The notes beneath the pieces were generated by a model that was not told the DNA's origin, did not search any database, and was given only the letters and a program-made list of their open reading frames with translations. DNA of 64,000 nucleotides from Mansonella perstans (lineage: Eukaryota; Nematoda; Chromadorea; Rhabditida; Onchocercidae): NCBI GenBank assembly GCA_037074765.1, contig JBAMDO010000056.1, positions 186,001-250,000 of the forward strand. The letters run 5' to 3'. Both the position numbers and the translations under genes were made by a program. Shown one piece after another: positions 14,530-27,600 of the stretch (position 1 is the stretch's first letter; every line of letters begins with the position of its first letter).

Positions 14530-16300
14530 AAGATTTTCATCTTTCACATATACATTTGACAATTGCAATCCGCAAATTTTTAATTCAAAATGTAATTCTT
14601 TAATTCGCAGTCTTTTTTTGGAAACAAGGAAATTTTCAAAAAATTTTTTTCAATTGCGTTATTAATTTACTTTAGCAACTAGAAAAAATCTTAAACTTCA
14701 TTTTCAATTGTATAAAGAATTCCTTTAAGCAAAAGGATCAGAAAATCTTTTTTAACAAGTTTTTCTTTTTTTTAAAAAATATCCTCATAAGAAAATAATT
14801 TTAAGAAATATTGATTTTAAATTCCAATTGAAATATTTAAATTTTATTTTTGAGAAAAAGATATTTTTACTCTGTGATCATTTTTTTTTTTGAATCAACA
14901 ATCTAAACAGTTATCGATAATTTGATCAATTGGAAAAATAAATAAACAAAATAGTTGGATGAATAATGTTGTAAAACTCTTCCGTATGAACACCACACAG
15001 CTCCATAACGTAAACGTGAAACTGACAGTTCTGTTGTACACAAACAATTTTAATTTTTGGAAACTGTCAATGCTTCCAAGAACCTGAAAAATTTTTAGAT
15101 GTGCTCTTCTAGCAGAAGGTAACACAAAACAGCTTTATCATTTCATTTCTCAGTTTGATTACAAAAAATTTCTTCTCCTCATTTGACGAGTAAGTAAGAA
15201 GAAAATTTTTGTTCAAAATTTTATTTAATTTGATAATAGTACTTTCAGTCTAAAATAATGCCAATAATACTAGAATATAAGCAATTTATATGGAAAAAGA
15301 AAAAAAAAGGCTCTAATTTACAGTCAATGAAATTTCAAGAAGCTTCACGAAGGTTTCCCTTCTTACTCCTTATGCCTGATCGGGAAAAACATTTCCTATT
15401 ATAGATTAGCAAACAAAGAATGAATATGAAGTTATGTTTCCTAATATCTATGCTAATTAGTATTCGAAGAAAACTGAATTAATGTTTCTTAATGTGATTT
15501 TTCTTCCTTTAAAATCCTACTAAAAACTGGATGCAATCAAGTTTTAATTTTTTTCAACTCTTTAATCAATTTCGACAATGTAGTACTTTTGCAATGACAG
15601 ACATGACAGGAGAAAAAATTGAGCAAAAAAAAAATGCATAAGATCGATAATTCATCAAATGCTAACGACACTTTTACATCTTTTTTTTTTTTCCATCTGT
15701 TCTCCAGTTTTTGCATTTTTTATATTTCTCTCAGTGTATCGATTAATCGGATATCACTAAGATGGAGCAATACAATGGAAGAGCAAAATCATAGAACAGA
15801 ATTACATTCATTTCTTGTATTTTGTACACTTTCAAATAGGACATTTGCACTTACATAGTCAGAAATAATGAATTAATTTCGAAAGTAATAAAATAACAAG
15901 GGAATCTCGAACTCTGAAAATTTTATAGCACTTATCTGTATAGCAAGGAGTAATCTATTGATGGCACAAAGGCATGTATAAACTATTTTAAAAGACCTTG
16001 AATTTCTTGAAAATGAGTAGTGAAACTTGCAATGTTTCCTCCAAAATATCCAATGTCTGAATTTTGCAAAAAGTATAGTGATAGTTCATATATTTCGCAA
16101 ATATTCAAAGCAAGAATTGTTATTTTTATCCAGAATCATGGAATTTCATAAAAGCTAAATTGACAGCTAAATCTGAGAAGATCAAAAATCTCGGTGATAA
16201 AAGAAAATGCATATGAATAGTAAAATGAGATTAATAACAAAAATCGATTTCTAACAAATTTCCAACATGTAAATTTTATCTAATTCATATCATTGATGCG
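14530..16300. other. Region 3' of PMS2, weak exon candidates only
   Basis: On the plus strand an acceptor (AATTTACAG) at about 15,322 precedes a short frame starting SMKFQEASRRFPFLL and ending in TAG near 15,404. On the minus strand an acceptor (ATTTTTCAG) near 15,085 precedes an open frame over a more GC-rich patch (14,980-15,085). Neither has a partner exon that I can join in phase and neither peptide is recognised, so neither is annotated as a gene. Confidence 0.3.
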
Positions 16301-16303
16301 ATA

Positions 16304-19300
16304 TCAACTGGAATCTTGATCAGACGCTTTCGCTCTAAGTGCACAAAGATGCCGAAGTGTTGGTCGCCCATGAGGACAATTCTGAAATGTAATGAAAATT
16401 AGCGTATGTATGTATGCAATCAGTTTGTGTGCAAAAAAATTACTTATTTTCTGAAACCGGTTTAGATGTATTATATTAATTTCATTGACTAGTAGTTATT
16501 TAAACATTTAGCGCAGTATTTGGTTTCTAGTACATTCAAATAATCCATTCCATTCACCCAATTGTTGGTTAAGATAGATCAGAGATACTCGAATAAGTCA
16601 ATAGTATGTAAGAAAAGTTTAACAATTTAATATTTATGATAAAGCCGAAGCTTCAACAAAATTTACACAGTGTCTATTTAAAGAAGAAATTCATAAAAAT
16701 GAATAATGGCTAATTATCATCACTATGTTGGGGTCAATTCATTAAAAAAATACAAACAATAGAAGACTCACCCATGGATGATCAAGTGTTCCAAGATGAC
16801 GAACAATCTGAAAAAAAGGCCGAAACATGAAAAAAAATTAAAATATCCAGATGCCAATAATTATTTTTCGGAAGTTGAAAGATTACTAGATCAAGAGATT
16901 AACATGTATAGGATATGTGCAACGAAAAATGATTAAGGATAACTCTATTTGAACATGACTGATAATGACATGATGAATGAACTCACCGTTACTTCAGCCT
17001 GACATAATAGCAAAAAAGATCAATTCAATGTATTTGAGAAGTGCATTATAAAAAACATGTCAGATGAATTACGACTGAACAATTGTTCTCTGTGGATACA
17101 TATTTCGTGAAGCAAATCCAGAAAGCAACATACCTTTATCATTTGCGCCATAGTAAGCGAGCTACCAATCATAACCGATTTACGACATGCTCGTGAAGCA
17201 AAAAGTTTTCGCAGTTTTGCCGGTCGATACATCATTCCTGGGAAATCACATAATACCGAAAGCATCTCATCGATATCTTAAAATCAGCTCAGGGAATTTG
17301 CAGCGAGAAGATATCCTTCAGAAAATACTTAAGAGAATAATAAATGGATAATACATAATTTATAATAAAAATTCTTCTATTCTGCGATTTAGAGAAATTT
17401 TGTATCAGTGGTAACAGATCTTACATCTTTGATGCATAGATCTCATAATTTTATCACATGAACAGTTACTTCCATAATATCATAACGTTTTCATCCTATT
17501 TTGCTGACTTATCTTTTGCACAAATACAGCTACACAAACACAGATGTACATAATCTATTCTCTACCACATTAAAAATTTCTGAAGCCAAGGTTAATAAAT
17601 TATAGCAATGCACTGATAATATAATTAAGACGATGAAGAGGCTGACAGCGTATATACTAGACCATATACCACATAAGCATATACAGCAATCTTTTATCCC
17701 ATAACTGCTCTTTCAGAAAGAAAAAAAAAAGCAACAATTAAAATTTCATACCCGATACACTAAACTGCCAACTTTGCAAAACTGGTATTGCAGTCAATAA
17801 CGTACGCTTACCAACAACTTCTGTAAAATTAATTTGAGAAAATCACTAGAAGTATTGGGACTGATAAATTTAAGAGTTGATAAGGAAAAAAGTAATTTTG
17901 AGAATTAAAACTAAAAAATTATGAATTTAAATAAATTTAAACCAAAAAATTTAAACGAATTTAAACTTGAATTTGAAGTGAGAAAATGCTTATATTCAAA
18001 ATAAAGCTGAAGAATTCTAGATACTTCGATAAAATCAATAAGCTCAAAAAAGCTATGCTCAATAATAGTTAACAGTCAGAATATACCTTCATCGTCGAAT
18101 CGAAATTCGAATCCATTGTAACTGAATATATCAACATTATCGCGTAATATTGCTTCTTTTACTACTCCAAGATCCAAAACACGTGGACTGAAATAAATTC
18201 ATAAGTTTAAATTAGAGAACCAATTAGACGAGTTGTTATGTGTGATACAACATTTTGGAAGTCCACGAATAGGCAAATGTATTTCGAAACTTTTAGGGGT
18301 TCCGGTTCCAGATTCCAGACTCCACGGTTCCAGCTCCATTGCCCATTGTGTTGTTGAAAAAGGCTTTCACGAATAGGCACTTTTGAAATTATTTGAAATA
18401 GATTACTATGCCAAAATATTCCAAAATTTAGATAAAATTTCGCAAAAACCTGATTAATTGTTGCGTTTGTATACGTGCTTTTTTCTGGAATCGTTCAAAA
18501 TTATATTTCTCATCGCTAGCATGTTGATCAACAATAAAAAGATTATTATTCAGTCGAACGATAATGAAACCTTTATTGAATTGCCCCAATATTTCCATTG
18601 ATTGAAAATCTTTTTTCCTGATATAAATTTACGATTACTATTTGACTAATCAAATTAGTTACCAAAAAAATCGCTTTGAGCTTTCGATAGGTGCTCGTAA
18701 GCAAAGGAAATAAAAATTAGAACTAACGAGATATAAGCTGCTAATTCATTTTCTGCTATTTCGGGATTATCAACACGGAATTCCGTACGTAATTCTACTA
18801 CTGTTTCATCACCGTCACAAATGTCCGACGTAGTTTTCGACGCTTTTAAATGCAGCTATAAAATAAAATCGTTTGAAACGAAGTTAAAAAGGCAAAATAT
18901 TTACTACTACTAATTGAAAAAGGAGAGAAATTGATGCAAAAATACTTTCTAACAAAAAAAAAGTAAACACTTACTTTGCTCATATGATTTTTGAAATCGG
19001 TCATTGAGAATGATATTGTCTGCTGGGTGCGACGCGCATTGTCACAATTACTCTCTGCTTTCAAAATAGATTTGCAATTCTTAAAAGAAGAACTTAAATT
19101 CTACAGATTAATATTTTAACTGTGGTTCTTCTATTGAATATGCCATTTAACAAAATGAGAATACTGCGGTACTAAAGAAGAGAAAATACTCTTTCATAAC
19201 TGGAAATATACGTTAAAGCTATTAGTACATACCAACAAAGTTTAATCTAACTCATTCAATACCGATAAGTAAAATCAAGAAACGACCGACAGTTATTAAT

Positions 19301-22300
19301 GATTTTATAAACAAAAGCAAAAGTAAGTCTCAGAAATAAACTTCTTACTTGATGATCTTTCACGGTTATATTTGATATATTGTCATCATCATCATCATCA
19401 TTATCATTATCATCATCATCACCACTGAGGTCCGGGAAATCAGTATCTTCCTGTGGTATTATTACAACATTCTCATCTTTTGATGCGCTCGCCACTACAG
19501 CTTGTAACGATGTTTCTCTGAAAATTTTTGATAATATCGACCCGAAAACATGCGATATCCCTAAAAATTAATAAGACAAAATTCCTTTTTTGCTTTTTTT
19601 GCAATTGACCTCGTCCAATTTTTGTCTATATCACATGTTTTTGCCTGATTGACAATTATCATGCCTATTCAGTCTACAAAAAGTATCATAGTTATGATAT
19701 CAAATATTTCAGTTGTAAAATATTAAGCGAAATATCCTACCGTAAGCACATTAATAAACACAAATGAATCACTGCTTACTAGATGAAGAAAACATATCAG
19801 CTAACATGCCTAAAATCAACATCTTCTCTTTGATCAAATGAAGATGATCCATGGGATGCTTCGTCGCTAATCGTGCAACTGTCAGTCGTAATCTCTTTCG
19901 AACTATGAGGTATCACTTTAAATGCAAAATTTTCAAATAAATTTGCTGCAGGCCGTTTTTGAACAGAAGCCGGCTTTTCAGAACAATCCCTTGGAGCAGC
20001 TCTTTTTCTAGTTTTTTCTACAGTTTCTGAAAAGATTTAGCAAACTTTCTACTCAATTACTTAGTATAATAAATACCAAAGATCAAATTCAAACAAAATT
20101 TCCGCTCAAATCCCATAAAATTGGAAAGAATAAAGACTATTGTAACAGTCAAGCAATTGTTTTACAATCATTATGGCTATCCTTCGTATTTTAGTAACCC
20201 TAGTGATAGCAATTTTGTTCTCAATGAAGTCTTACAGATACAATGTTCATGATGCAACTATAAATAATTAGTGTAGTGAAGTTTAATATGTTAAACTATT
20301 TCATTCTTCAAATGTCGGTTGACAGTCCTCGGAATCTACCTTTGATATTCAAGAGATCTATACTCGGTCCACGTGATTTATCTCTCGCAAAAGTGACAGT
20401 TGTCGAGGGACCAGTGTTTTGTGACTCGGAAGATGACAAATCTTGTGCAGATATACCAGATGAATCAGCGTTATCATTTAGTTGAGTTAAATGAATAAAT
20501 GAGTCATCCATGGACTCTAAAAAAAAGCGAATATATATTTCGATAACTCAACAATTATCTTGCAAAGATTTCAAAAGGTTCAATCCTTGTTTCAGCCAAA
20601 AGTGAAAGTTACAAGAGCAGTTTCTACCTGATAATATTAAATATTCAGAACTGAACCTTTTGAAAATTTGATTCTAAAAAAATAAAATCTTTGCAAGATA
20701 AAATCCATGGTCTTAGTACTGCTTACAACTAATGCTGATAAAAATATTTTTCTTATCTTTTGAGAACTAATTTACTACATCCCAATAGATCCCAAGACAA
20801 CAGTATTGCTATATATATCAGACCGCATTTAGAAGGTCTCTACTAATGCTAACTAACTTTTCTCGGACTGTTTGGAATACCGAGTCCCACTGTGTTTCGA
20901 CACAACCTACTGGAACTATCCCCCGAAAAAATTGGCTTTTCTAAAAAAACTATGTAAAAAATTAAATAATCATTTTAATGATTGTAATTAATAATTCTCA
21001 AGTAGGAAACAAAACTGAAAAATGAAAGATTATTTAATTTTTCATTCACATACAAAACTGCAAGAAATAAACCTAAATGACCTAAATGCGACAGATCATC
21101 AGCACATCGATTTGAAGTATCGACATGTCCAAGATGTGGAGCAAAAGTCGCCAGCAACGAAGCACGTAACAAAGCAAACAGTTCCTTTTCACGTTCGAAA
21201 AATACTGAACGTTTGTCCGGTGATACATTCACATCAATACTTTCTGAAAAGAAAAAATTCCATTTTCTTTTAAACTATTATGCTAACATTCAAAACCAAG
21301 GGAATCATCCGCTAAACTCAAAAAAGACGTTTCTCGGATTGCTTGCTAACTGTGTAGTAATATACAAATGTCGTCAGTCATACCATGAAGGCTTTGCATA
21401 CTGACGAAAAAAAAATTAAACAAAACTAACACTGTGTATTCATTATGAACTAAAGTGATTAGAGCTTTTAAGTCCCAATTTATTTCGTAATTTTGAGGTA
21501 ATATTAAGGAGATAATCATGGTAAATAAAAATAATCTTAATAAAATCAAAAACGTATGAACATATAGTTGCCTAAAAAAAAATTTCCAGCGTTGCCCTGC
21601 AAAAACCAATATTAATATCTTTCTCAGATATTTGTGCAGGATATCAAGATCAATCCTACGGATACCGTACGATTACTTTAACAAAGAAGAAAACATACCG
21701 GGAGGGACATCAACAAAAAGAATAAGCATGCAATATTGCCCGCGATTGTACTGCTGATATACTTCATTTGCTATTCGACAAAGCTGAAAGGAATACAGTT
21801 TTCAAGTGTTTCTTCAAAAAAATGAAAAGTTGGTAAAGAAAACGAATTAAAATCAAGCAACTTTTGTATAATCGACCGGTCTCTTGTTGAAATAAATAAA
21901 CTGTCGATCGGCTGAACTTCTCCCCTGTCCATGTACACAAGAACTTATGTAACCAGTGATTCTACAATAATTAGAGTTTTCTAAACTTCCTTATCATGTT
22001 GAAATGCTAACATTTAAAGCTGACTGATAATAATCAAATTTAGTTCAAGAGTCAGATATAAGCATACAGGTAACATAACTTGAAATAGCTTCATTTATTT
22101 CATGCTTCCAACTGTAATAGTAATAAAGACAAAAGTTTTAAAATAAAGTTATATCATTAAGAATAAAGCTTACTTTATGTCATCAAATTTGGAATGATCA
22201 GAAATACCATAAAGAGCGCATATAGATTCATCCGGTTCATGTTGAACAATATCCAAGATTGCACCTTTTTCATAACGAGCACCAAAAAGATTGACAATGA

Positions 22301-24159
22301 TATCTTTAACTGGTGCATTACCACCTGGTGTTACCAATGCTTGATGTTGCTTGCTGAAATACTGTTTTTTCTAAAAAGGTATAATAACATACTATCACTT
22401 TTTGATCAATCAAACTACCTAGAAGTTTCGAAATGATTTATCACCTTTAGGCTACATCAATTTTGGTTGAAAATGAGATTAATTAGTGATAGTGCTAAAA
22501 TAAACATTCAATCACTAGTATTCCAAACAATTACAAACTTACCCATCCATCAGACTATTTACAACAAATCGTACATCTGCCCGGGATAAAGCAAATGATT
22601 GCACAACATTTAGAAGTTTAGTGAAAGCCTTTTTAATAGTTCGCTCAAATTCTTTTCTCCTCACTGGTAGTGTTTCAAACAAATTGCAGATTGAAATTGT
22701 AGTACCAACCTAGAAAAACTGCAGAAAATATCCTGGAAATCTTGGGACTTTTTTCATAGAGACAATATTCACGAACAAATAAATGAAACCGAATTTATTT
22801 ATATAGTTTTACATATCTTTTAAAAAGAGTTTCACTTTAATTCCTTAAAAAAACATCATAGAACAATAAGTGTGAAAAAAATTCAAACCCACAGGTCTCG
22901 CACATTTCTCGCGTGATTTTATAGATCCGCTGTGATCAAACTGTAGTTTTGTAGCCATAATTTCATCTCTATGTCTAGTTGTAATACAGAGGGAACTGAA
23001 ACAGGAAATAAAGTTCATTTCCAAACGAAACAAATAAAATCTTGAAGCTTATTTTAAAGGCAATTAATGTTGAATGAATTACTAAGTAATATACTTCTCG
23101 AAAGACAAGTATACAAGTTAACAAAAATGAAGTGATTTGAGGAAACCCGGAAACTACGGGAAACTAATTATGAGGTATTCCTGAATATCAATTAAAACAA
23201 AAAAAGAGTCCGACAGAAATTCTAAGACATTAACTTCCCAGTAGTGCAATGCATATAATTTAGTTAGCCTTTCTTGCATGGAAACAAAAAAATGACCAAC
23301 CTAACAGCACATAATGAACTTAAAGCTTCACCACGGAAGCCAAATGTTGTTAGCTGATTAAAATCAGAGAAATTAGTAAGCTTCGATGTAGAATGTGGCC
23401 TACCTAAAAAGTAAGAAATAATGAATAAGAATTGATATATGATATACAAAATTTGAATTATTTCTCAAACTTTCGAAATTTTTTTTTTTTTAAACATATA
23501 GCCTGAAATAGTTTTTTTGTAATGAGAAATGCCTTATGACAATAAGATTTATTTGATTGGGATTTATTGGACATTGAATTTCTCATGTCATATTCCTCAG
23601 TCTTACTTAAGTTAAAAAATTACACAAAGCGTCGAAATTGAGTGAATGAATGCCAATACCATCATCAATCACTTCCATTTTTTCAAATCCCATTTTTTTA
23701 GTTCTTACTTCTGCAATGTTTATAGCAATTACTTTGTCTAACTTACAAAGGTCTCAGCTTTCAGTTTCGATATTTACCACTTTCAAAAAATTAAATGTTT
23801 GAATAACATGTTAAAACAACTAATCGCATCTACGACTATATGCAATTTTATCTGATTGATTTAATATCGAAAAATTAAAATTCAAAGAATAAAAAGTTTT
23901 TTAAGATAATATCAGTGCAGTATCATCATAACAGTGGCATATTTAACATCATAGCATTTGTTTTTTTTTTTGCTTCATTATTAACAGTGATAAACAAACC
24001 AATTGTCTTGGCCTCAGCATCTAAAGCATTGTCGATTAGTTCTTTACATGCACCTGCTAATGTGATAATAACTTGACCCGTACAAATCTTTCGACAAACA
24101 TCGACTGGGATAGTATGAATTCTTTTATGGAATACCTGCTCACCGACATTTTCCACCAT
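16304..24159 (-). CDS. pms-2: PMS2-type MutL mismatch repair endonuclease, 21 exons
   Basis: Complete gene, about 877 aa (human PMS2 is 862). Exons, 5' to 3': 24159-24000, 23710-23624, 23403-23301, 22995-22893, 22709-22543, 22353-22174, 21961-21862, 21783-21699, 21243-21073, 20940-20854, 20516-20340, 20026-19810, 19517-19349, 19079-18975, 18855-18728, 18617-18450, 18187-18087, 17820-17752, 17276-17134, 16807-16772, 16381-16304; all phases agree. N-terminal GHKL ATPase motifs: [10 protein letters not shown] (E40, N44), DDGIG (69-73), GFRGEAL (104-110); DVNVSPDKR near 365. Linker is acidic and Ser-rich. C-terminal endonuclease motif [12 protein letters not shown] (about 710-721), ACRKSVMIG, and CPHGRPT (C854, H856) complete the metal site. 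As part of MutL-alpha with MLH1 it would nick the error-containing strand. Start chosen at 24159 because acceptors TTGCTTCAG and TTCATACAG lie 10-19 bases upstream; an in-frame ATG at 24213 is alternative. Exon 9 may instead end at 21082. Confidence 0.96.
19382..19424. repeat. Coding (CAT)n / (GAT)n repeat in PMS2 linker
   Basis: An imperfect trinucleotide repeat read on the minus strand as GAT/AAT codons gives an Asp/Asn tract in PMS2 exon 13 ([18 protein letters not shown]). In-frame length changes would be tolerated as it lies between ATPase and endonuclease domains. Confidence 0.9.
20854..20940 (-). other. pms-2: PMS2 exon 10, 87 nt, symmetric phase
   Basis: Acceptor TTTTTTTAG at 20941-20949 and donor GTTAGC at 20848-20853 enclose a frame ([16 protein letters not shown] onward) that joins exon 9 and exon 11 in phase 1 at both ends. 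It lies in the non-conserved linker, so homology does not test it; skipping it would keep the reading frame. Included in the 877-aa model; without it the protein is 848 aa. Confidence 0.65.
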
Positions 24160-24200
24160 CAGTTCAGAACTGTATGAACTGAAGCAATGAGTAATTTCAA
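24160..24200 (-). promoter_or_regulatory. Candidate trans-splice acceptor of PMS2
   Basis: Minus-strand sequence ATTGCTTCAG ends at 24179, and TTCATACAG ends at 24170, 19 and 10 bases before the ATG at 24159. No 5' exon joins in phase from upstream, so a spliced leader is the simplest way to use these acceptors. They lie about 550 bases downstream of the XPA stop codon. Confidence 0.5.
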
Positions 24201-24729
24201 ATTGAGAGTTCATAAATTTTGATTACTCACAAAGACATTTAGAAATTTTCTGGTAACATGCGCTGTGCAACATGTAGCAAGTGTACTGTGATTAATGTAA
24301 TATGCAAGTAAATCGTTGAGATTTCAATTTTGCTTGATGGTATAATCTTCAAAATTACATTTTTCATTACATTTCAATATAGTACACATTCATTACATTT
24401 CAGTATCGAAGACAAATGAACAAAGTAGCACGTAATGATACATAATGATGGATGAAAAAAAATACGAGGAGATCAGATATACATTAAAATTTAAAGGCAT
24501 ACTTCTTAACTTTCATGTCTCATTTATAAAATGTTTTCTACTTTTCAAAGGAACATTATTCAAATATAATATTTTACTGGCAACTATCAAATACTCATTA
24601 CAGAAACGATCGTTCGCGACCGAAAACTACAACATCCTTCTGAAATTGGTGTTTGCCTAGCCTATACACAGTTAGATTTATTTCCACTCGGAAAATAATA
24701 CCAAATTATTCTTATAAGAACAATTCTGA
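24201..24729. other. XPA-PMS2 intercistronic region
   Basis: About 530 bases between the XPA stop codon and the PMS2 acceptor, A/T-rich, no supported exon. It would hold the XPA 3' UTR and, if the pair is an operon, the signals that guide downstream trans-splicing. Confidence 0.6.
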
Positions 24730-27586
24730 TTATAACTTCTCATAAGTCAATTTGTATTCACATATTTTGCATATTTTCCAATATTCATCTTTCTTCGAAT
24801 CATATCCTTCATCACCGTAGATATGATCGTGAGCTTTACCATAGTTAGGTCTAAAAGTTTTCGATCCATGTACCTGGAAATTTCTAGATGTGGCGGAAAT
24901 ATTATAAAAATTGAACTAATAATCTGAAATAAATAAAAAATGATCCCAAGAAAGGAATTTATGGCAAAACTAATTCGATAATAAGTGCTACGTCGAGAGT
25001 GTTACATTATTTGTCAGAATATATTAATTATATCAAAGTCGATAACTGTAATGATTTCACGCATATTCAAATATTATCTTGAAAAAAAAAAAAAAAAAAC
25101 TGCATGAAATCTAACTTGCTGCCTCATTTCTTTGATTTTTTTCTCGAAGCGCTTCTCTAATCGTGTTTCCTTTTGTACGGTACGTGTTTTCTTAGCCTTT
25201 TCAAACTCCTCCTTTGATCCATACACATCCAAACAACGCTGCTCCAACTACAAATGCTCATGAATAACAGACAATAGCACTAAATTTTGAATGAAGAAAA
25301 TTTTTTAACTTAAAAAAGCTGGACTTTTTTTCCAAAGTGCTTCATTCAGTATTATGGCTAAGAAAATTTACATAAAGTACCAAGATAATAACTGTAAGCA
25401 ATGGAAAAAAAGTTTAACATTGCAAAATCCATTTTTGGCAAAACGGTTGAAAAAGTTGCTTAGCAATTTGCTCTATTTAATTAGTTAAACTCTTAATTAA
25501 GAGTGCTATGAAGAAGACAAAGAGTAAAATGTTTTGAATAAAGCTGATGGACATAATTAACTGGAGGACACAGAAATAAGTTTTCTCAACTCAGTGCAAT
25601 GTAAATTTACGAATAGTTTGCAGTAGACAAACATATGAAAAAGCTGCTCATAAAAAACCACGTGGTACAAAATAGCTCTTCCCAGATAACAGTTTTTCTT
25701 GGGATGTATTGTATGTTGTATCAGCGAATTTTTTACTTATCATTAACATTTAGTTAATGGACTTCAAACAAATTCCAATCAATTATTGTATGTTCTATCA
25801 ATACGACCAGATACTAAACTAAATATTCCTATATTATAATAATTTAGCTTTTTTTTTAAAAAAAAAAACTATATACCAAACTAATGCATTTTTAACAAAA
25901 GATTCACACTGCATTTTTAAGAGGCTTTAGATAAGAAAACTATATCAACTTTAAATTATACCTGGGCTTTAAGATACAACTTCATATCACCATAACGAGG
26001 ATTGTGCGGATTCTTTTTCGAAATAAACCTCAAAACTGGTTTACGCAAATCAAGATCACAATCCTTCAACAAGTACTGATTCTTGGCCTCCGTACGCGAA
26101 ACTAATTTGTAAGCACCTTTATCTTCTCTGAAACATTGTGTTTAAACCCAAATCAATTTCCTGGGAACGAAATGTACTTCTAGAATCAAGATCATTACCG
26201 CTTCCTTTCTAGCAGTAACCAACCAAACCCAAAAGAAAATAGTAACTTTCTTGCTTCACACAATGAGTACTGAGTCCCGAACGTGTACAACTTCTATGGC
26301 GGTGATTTGTCTCAATAAAGGAGGGAATTTCCATTCAATAAATTGAAAAATTCATAACCGTGAAAAATAAAAATTTCCAATTACTATAATAAAACTAATC
26401 GCACTGAAAGAACTGAGAAGACGAATTTATTGCTAAAATTATCAATAGAAAACCTGCATGTGTCACAAACAGGATGATTGAATTTTTCCCATAAGTAAGA
26501 ATTACACAGTGGCTTTTTACAGTCGATGCAATCATCAGGTGGAACTAGAGAATTTGAATTAGCTGCTGCTTCATCTGCACCTGCAATTATAATTAAATTT
26601 TAGCACTATTTAACACCTAACACAAAATATAATTCTTGCCATTCTCTCTAATGGTATCCTTTCTGCACGATTTGAAATCATTTCACCAATAGTTTCTGGC
26701 ATTCAAATAAATTTTACGCTTTTGGCGCGCTTCTGCTATACGTTCTCGTATACTAGCATATTCATCGTCGTCATCCATAAATCCACCAGCTTCTTCATAA
26801 TTCCCTTCTGTTTTTCTGTAAATAGTTCGCCAAGAATATCAAAGCCATTTTTTAAAAATATCATACAGAACCAATTTATATATTTTAAAAAGAAAAAAAA
26901 TCTATATACATAACTTCCACTTTAACCAGTCTGCAATAACGTTAACCAACTGCCTTGGCATTAAATTTGACAAATTGAACGTTAATTTTTAAAATTCCAA
27001 AAATTACAGAAAACTTCCATTTTGTAGGATTTAAACATAACTGCAAATTCCAAAAAATTACAAAAATTTATAAATTAATCCGGCTATTTCCCTATGAGAT
27101 TTTTTTTTTCCTAAAATATTTTATTTCACACTTTATCTAGCAAAATATAAAATATTTGCAACATTTTATATTTTCCAAAAAGAAAGTTTTCCGGTTTCTT
27201 AATTACTGCTGATACGTGTACCTGGACATAGTATAATCGGCAATAAAACAAAATTTTTTTTTCAATTGCTTTCAAATCTATTTTTCTTTCCCTTTCAGAA
27301 TTAATAATATAAATTTCAGTGAAATGAAATGAAATTCTGAATTAAACGAATTCAACGAATGCAAAATTTCAAATTTCATTTCAAACTAAAATTTTTTTTG
27401 TATTTTTGCACAACCGCCGTATTATTTGTAAATCTACCAATGGCAATTTTCGAATTGAATAAAATTGCAATTGTTATATAAATTAGCTAGCAGAATTCAT
27501 TTAATGCGATACCTGTAAAGTTTTTCCACGTATGGAACATAACCATCACCATCATTTATATGACCATCCAATCTTTGACGTTTCAT
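24730..27586 (-). CDS. xpa-1: XPA, nucleotide excision repair damage-verification protein
   Basis: Complete gene, 6 exons, 246 aa (human XPA 273). Exons 5' to 3': 27586-27513, 26815-26718, 26580-26454, 26127-25962, 25247-25116, 24873-24730; phases 2, 1, 2, 0, 0 all agree. Residues 1-57 are charged and include VPYVEKLYR and an acidic patch; residues 75-99 form the XPA zinc finger with C75, C78, C96, C99, spaced C-x2-C-x17-C-x2-C exactly as in human XPA. The conserved DNA-binding region follows (TEAKNQYLLKDCDLDLRKP, KKNPHNPRYGDMKLYL), then a basic helix (EKRFEKKIKEMRQQ). The C-terminus has HDHIYGDEGYD and CKICEY, resembling the TFIIH-binding tail of XPA. It acts in the nucleus, linking damaged DNA to RPA and TFIIH. 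Start chosen at the first ATG after a TTATTTTAG acceptor 3 bases upstream. Confidence 0.96.
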
Positions 27587-27600
27587 TTCCTAAAATAACG
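27587..27600 (-). promoter_or_regulatory. Candidate trans-splice acceptor of XPA
   Basis: Minus-strand GTTATTTTAG ends at 27590 and is followed by GAA then the start ATG at 27586. A splice acceptor directly before the ATG with no coding exon upstream is typical of spliced-leader addition in nematodes. Confidence 0.6.

Noticed and set aside
20276..20485. Plus-strand frames over PMS2 exons (also 21022-21273, 19380-19571, 22194-22436)
   Set aside because: Shadows of minus-strand PMS2 coding sequence.
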